Source: Aliagarivorans marinus DSM 23064
GTDB lineage: Bacteria; Pseudomonadota; Gammaproteobacteria; Enterobacterales; Celerinatantimonadaceae
Direction of reading: 5' to 3'
Length of the DNA stretch: 64,000 nucleotides
Assembly: GCF_000429485.1 (NCBI RefSeq)
Contig: NZ_KE386908.1
Coordinates: 403,980 to 467,979, forward strand
In this document: in pieces, positions 61,754-64,000 of the stretch
How the letters are laid out: each line of letters begins with the position of its first letter
How positions within the stretch are numbered: the stretch's first letter is position 1
Notes under the pieces: generated by a model
Databases searched by the model: none
Told to the model about the DNA's origin: nothing
The model's input: the letters and a program-made list of their open reading frames with translations, nothing else
Made by a program: the position numbers and the translations under genes

Positions 61754-62270
61754 CTTAGCGCACGTTTTGAAAACTATCTTTTCGGGTCGGCTAGTCAATG
61801 GTCGACCCTTATATTATCTTCTAGCCAGTACTACGTAAGCTAATTAGTCTGGTGTTCAACATCGCCCGCAAAACCATTTCTACGACGTCGTGGTAAACCT
61901 CTCGCTCTCCTATTTACCTGATAATTGGTAAATCAATATTGCGTGACATAAATGCTTGTGAAATAAGCAAAAAAGCTTATTGTCATTAGCTTTAGTCGTG
62001 TAAAACCAAGGTGTTAAGTCGTCCATATGCTTTGGTTGTGATGTTTATGAGATATTGATCTCATTTTTGCTGGCTCAACATATTAGACCAAAATCCATTA
62101 TTGGTTGATTGCTGATCAAATATGTTAGATCTATCACTTTATTTTGGTTGGCCTTTCGATACCATTTCTTCAGCCAATGGGTAATTGGTTAATTAGTTTT
62201 TAGGAAGAACGTACTACTTACTGGAAATCTAAAAGGGATGTAGGTCCCGGAACGGACGAAAGGAACAATA
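61754..62270. promoter_or_regulatory. Regulatory region upstream of the LamB-like porin
   Basis: This 517-base gap contains operator-like ATTGGTAAATCAAT (61924-61937), TTATTGGTTGATTG (about 62098), ATTTTGGTTGGCC (about 62141-62153) and TAATTGGTTAATTA (about 62182-62195). ATGAGAT and ATCTCAT form a perfect inverted repeat at 62047-62064. No gene is visible. Confidence 0.5.
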
Positions 62271-63602
62271 ATGAAAAGCAACTATTTTAAGATCTCAGCA
62301 GTGGCGTCTAGCCTTCTGATTGCGATGTCTGCACAGGCCGCAATTCCTGAGGGTGCAAGTTTCAAAGGTTATGCCGTAGCAGGTGCTGGTTTCTCGAACA
62401 GCGACATTCTGAATACTGCCGCGTATGACTGGGCAAACAACGGCTTCAACATCTTCCGCCTAGACGGTACTCACTACGACCACTCTGGTGGCCGCCTGGG
62501 TAACGAAGCGAACTGGCTTGAGATGTACATGGGCTACGGTTTCGCAGAAACTAACGGAATGACGTGGGGCTTCAAAGCAAACGTTGTTTCTGACGGTGCT
62601 ACTCTGGATCTGGATGAAATCTACACCCAAGCGACTGGCGTGTTTAAGTCTAACCCTGATGCAACCATCTGGGTTGGTAAGCGCTACTACGGCCGTGTAA
62701 GCACAAACATCAACGATACCCTGCCACTGCAAAACGATGGCTACGGTTTCGGTATCGAGACCGTTGATATCGGCTTCGCTGATCTGGAACTGAGCGTAAC
62801 TCGCAACCTGTACGATGGTAGCTCAAACGATGACCAAAATGCTGTTTTGGGCGATCTGACTGCATTCCAATCTGCGATTAAAGGTATTCACATTACCGAT
62901 GGCGCTGCACTAGACCTGTTCGCTAACTACGGTGCCCATATTGGCCCTAACTCTAAGAGTGATGTGACCAAAGAAAACACTGATAGCGCATACCAGCTAG
63001 CTACCCAACTGCGTCTGGGTGACTGGAACAACTGGAACAACATCTTCCTGCGCTACAGCAACAATGCTTCACACTCTATCACCGCGACTTACCTGATCAT
63101 GCCTGAGCATCAGATTGGTGGTTTCTGGGAAGGTGTTTACAACGTAACTGATAACTACCGCATCCACTATGTATGGTCTCACGAGACGTCAATGTTTGAT
63201 GACGAAGCGCGTTTCCGTACTGGTGCCCGTGGCTACAACTACGGCGACGTAGATAAGAAGCACTGGAATGCCGTAGTGCTGCGTAACAGCTACACCTGGA
63301 ATGAGCGCTTCACTACTGAGCTGGAAACTGGCTATGAGTCAGCGAAGTTCAAAACTATTGATGGCGGCTCTCAAACCAACGATGGTTATAAAGTGACTCT
63401 GTCTCAAAACATCCATATCAACAGTGGCTTCTGGGATCGCCCAGTTCTGCGCTTCTTCGTGACCTACGCGTCTCAAGATGTGGCCAAAGCAACCACCACT
63501 GATTGGAACTCTTGTGATGAAAACTGGGTTTGTGATGGCCCATCTAAAATCGGCAAGACCAACGCAACTACCGTTGGTGCTCAGTTCGAAGCTTGGTGGT
63601 AA
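62271..63602 (+). CDS. LamB-like carbohydrate porin
   Basis: The 443-residue precursor has a signal peptide (cut after SAQA, residue 23) and a beta-barrel sequence with the LamB family text GGRLGNEANWLEM near the N-terminus, WVGKRYYGRV, and a terminal ATTVGAQFEAWW ending on an aromatic residue. LamB porins pass oligosaccharides through the outer membrane along an aromatic greasy slide. Several operator-like sites lie upstream, consistent with agar-oligosaccharide uptake. Confidence 0.88.
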   Translation: MKSNYFKISAVASSLLIAMSAQAAIPEGASFKGYAVAGAGFSNSDILNTAAYDWANNGFNIFRLDGTHYDHSGGRLGNEANWLEMYMGYGFAETNGMTWGFKANVVSDGATLDLDEIYTQATGVFKSNPDATIWVGKRYYGRVSTNINDTLPLQNDGYGFGIETVDIGFADLELSVTRNLYDGSSNDDQNAVLGDLTAFQSAIKGIHITDGAALDLFANYGAHIGPNSKSDVTKENTDSAYQLATQLRLGDWNNWNNIFLRYSNNASHSITATYLIMPEHQIGGFWEGVYNVTDNYRIHYVWSHETSMFDDEARFRTGARGYNYGDVDKKHWNAVVLRNSYTWNERFTTELETGYESAKFKTIDGGSQTNDGYKVTLSQNIHINSGFWDRPVLRFFVTYASQDVAKATTTDWNSCDENWVCDGPSKIGKTNATTVGAQFEAWW

Positions 63603-63637
63603 GCCTCGCTCAATAAGCTGATTTAATCGCTCCTAGT

Positions 63638-63669
63638 AAAGCCCGCATAGTTGCTATGCGGGCTTTTTA
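63638..63669 (+). terminator. Terminator after the porin gene
   Basis: AAAGCCCGCATAG pairs with CTATGCGGGCTTT around TTG, followed by TTAT. The stem has 13 base pairs. Confidence 0.85.
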
Positions 63670-63681
63670 TTTTCGGCCCTA

Positions 63682-63705
63682 AACCACCTACTTCAGTAGG
63701 TGGTT
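63682..63705. mobile_element. IS200/IS605-type left-end hairpin
   Basis: AACCACCTAC pairs with GTAGGTGGTT around TTCA. Such an imperfect or perfect subterminal hairpin is recognised by TnpA (Y1) transposases. The porin terminator ends 13 bases before it. Confidence 0.65.
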
Positions 63706-63787
63706 ATCATCCGGTGAGGCTTTGCCTGAAGACCCGCTCATGCTAAATGCGCCTTTGATTTTTAGCGAAGTCAAAAGGACAAATAAC

Positions 63788-64000
63788 ATGAGCAGATACA
63801 AGCAAGCATCACACGTATTTTGGCGGTGTCAATATCACATAGTTTGGACGCCCAAGTACCGATTTAGGATATTGAGAAATAATGTAGGGAAAGAAGTCTA
63901 TCGGTGTATTCAAGTTTACTGTGCTCAGTTGGGATGTGAGGTCGTCGAGCTCAGCGTCCAAAGTGACCACGTACACTTGATTGTAAAGGTTCCGCCAAAG
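63788..64000 (+). CDS. tnpA: IS200/IS605-family TnpA (Y1) transposase, 5' part
   Basis: The gene starts at ATG 63788 behind AAAAGGAC and runs off the window after 71 codons. The N-terminal text CQYHIVWTPKYRFRIL and the HUH-type DHVHLIVKVP motif are standard for TnpA of the IS200/IS605 family, which excise and insert single-stranded DNA. The catalytic tyrosine would lie beyond the right edge. No tnpB can be seen in the window. Confidence 0.9.
   Translation, partial: MSRYKQASHVFWRCQYHIVWTPKYRFRILRNNVGKEVYRCIQVYCAQLGCEVVELSVQSDHVHLIVKVPPK

Noticed and set aside
1..64000. CRISPR arrays, integrase, prophage or toxin-antitoxin genes
   Set aside because: No regularly spaced repeats, Cas text, phage structural genes or typical toxin-antitoxin pairs were seen; the only mobile DNA is the IS200/IS605 end and the MITE-like element.

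Overview
The window looks like a chromosome segment of a marine, agar-degrading gammaproteobacterium, probably Alteromonadales or a related order. This is inferred from gene content (GH50 agarases, GH117 neoagarobiose hydrolase, a GlyGly-CTERM serine protease, OmpW, DUF2897, msrPQ and yffB-dapE neighbourhoods) and a fairly balanced GC content. No rRNA or tRNA gene is present to place it more exactly.

Layout. 1-12 kb is mostly housekeeping: the end of msrP with msrQ, a secreted PHB-depolymerase-like esterase, a DUF2897 peptide, a yffB-dapE-M15 peptidase-membrane protein run, an AbrB-family permease, ompW, a cell-surface serine protease flanked by two small membrane proteins of one family, and a fatty acid desaturase with two FabR-like operators. 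12-24 kb is the first agar region: a GntR/FCD regulator, a secreted GH50 agarase, an AraC regulator, a three-gene kinase / FucI-like isomerase / class II aldolase operon, and a second GH50 with no signal peptide. 24-32.7 kb is an acid-sugar module: a GntR regulator with two winged helices, an Asp/Glu-racemase-fold protein, an isopropylmalate-dehydrogenase-like enzyme, a TctCBA transporter, and DUF1537 kinase (OtnK-like) plus OtnC-like decarboxylase. 32.7-36.7 kb holds zntB, yceI, cytochrome b561 and three small or unassigned proteins, one with an ADP-ribosyltransferase-like motif layout. 37-43 kb is a sugar ABC importer operon with an MBL-fold hydrolase and a LacI regulator.

42.9-63.6 kb is the second agar region. 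GH117 splits neoagarobiose into D-galactose and 3,6-anhydro-L-galactose (AHG). An aldehyde dehydrogenase (AHG dehydrogenase) and an enolase-superfamily cycloisomerase (very like the known AHG-acid cycloisomerase) lead to 2-keto-3-deoxy-L-galactonate. An LgoD-like dehydrogenase and one of two reductase candidates can invert C5, and KDG kinase plus KDPG aldolase give pyruvate and glyceraldehyde 3-phosphate. A second ABC importer, a chemoreceptor and a LamB-like porin complete uptake and sensing. The window ends inside an IS200/IS605 transposase.

Regulation. A palindrome close to TTGGTTnACCAA recurs in front of both GH50 genes, GH117, the importer, the porin, the kdgK and polyol-dehydrogenase divergent promoter and the GntR gene itself. 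It matches the known style of ExuR/UxuR operators (TGGTnnACCA), and two GntR/FCD paralogues in the window are the obvious binders. A different motif, TTGTATTTTGTnAAC, marks the acid-sugar module. Functions are read from sequence and family knowledge only; no database search was run.
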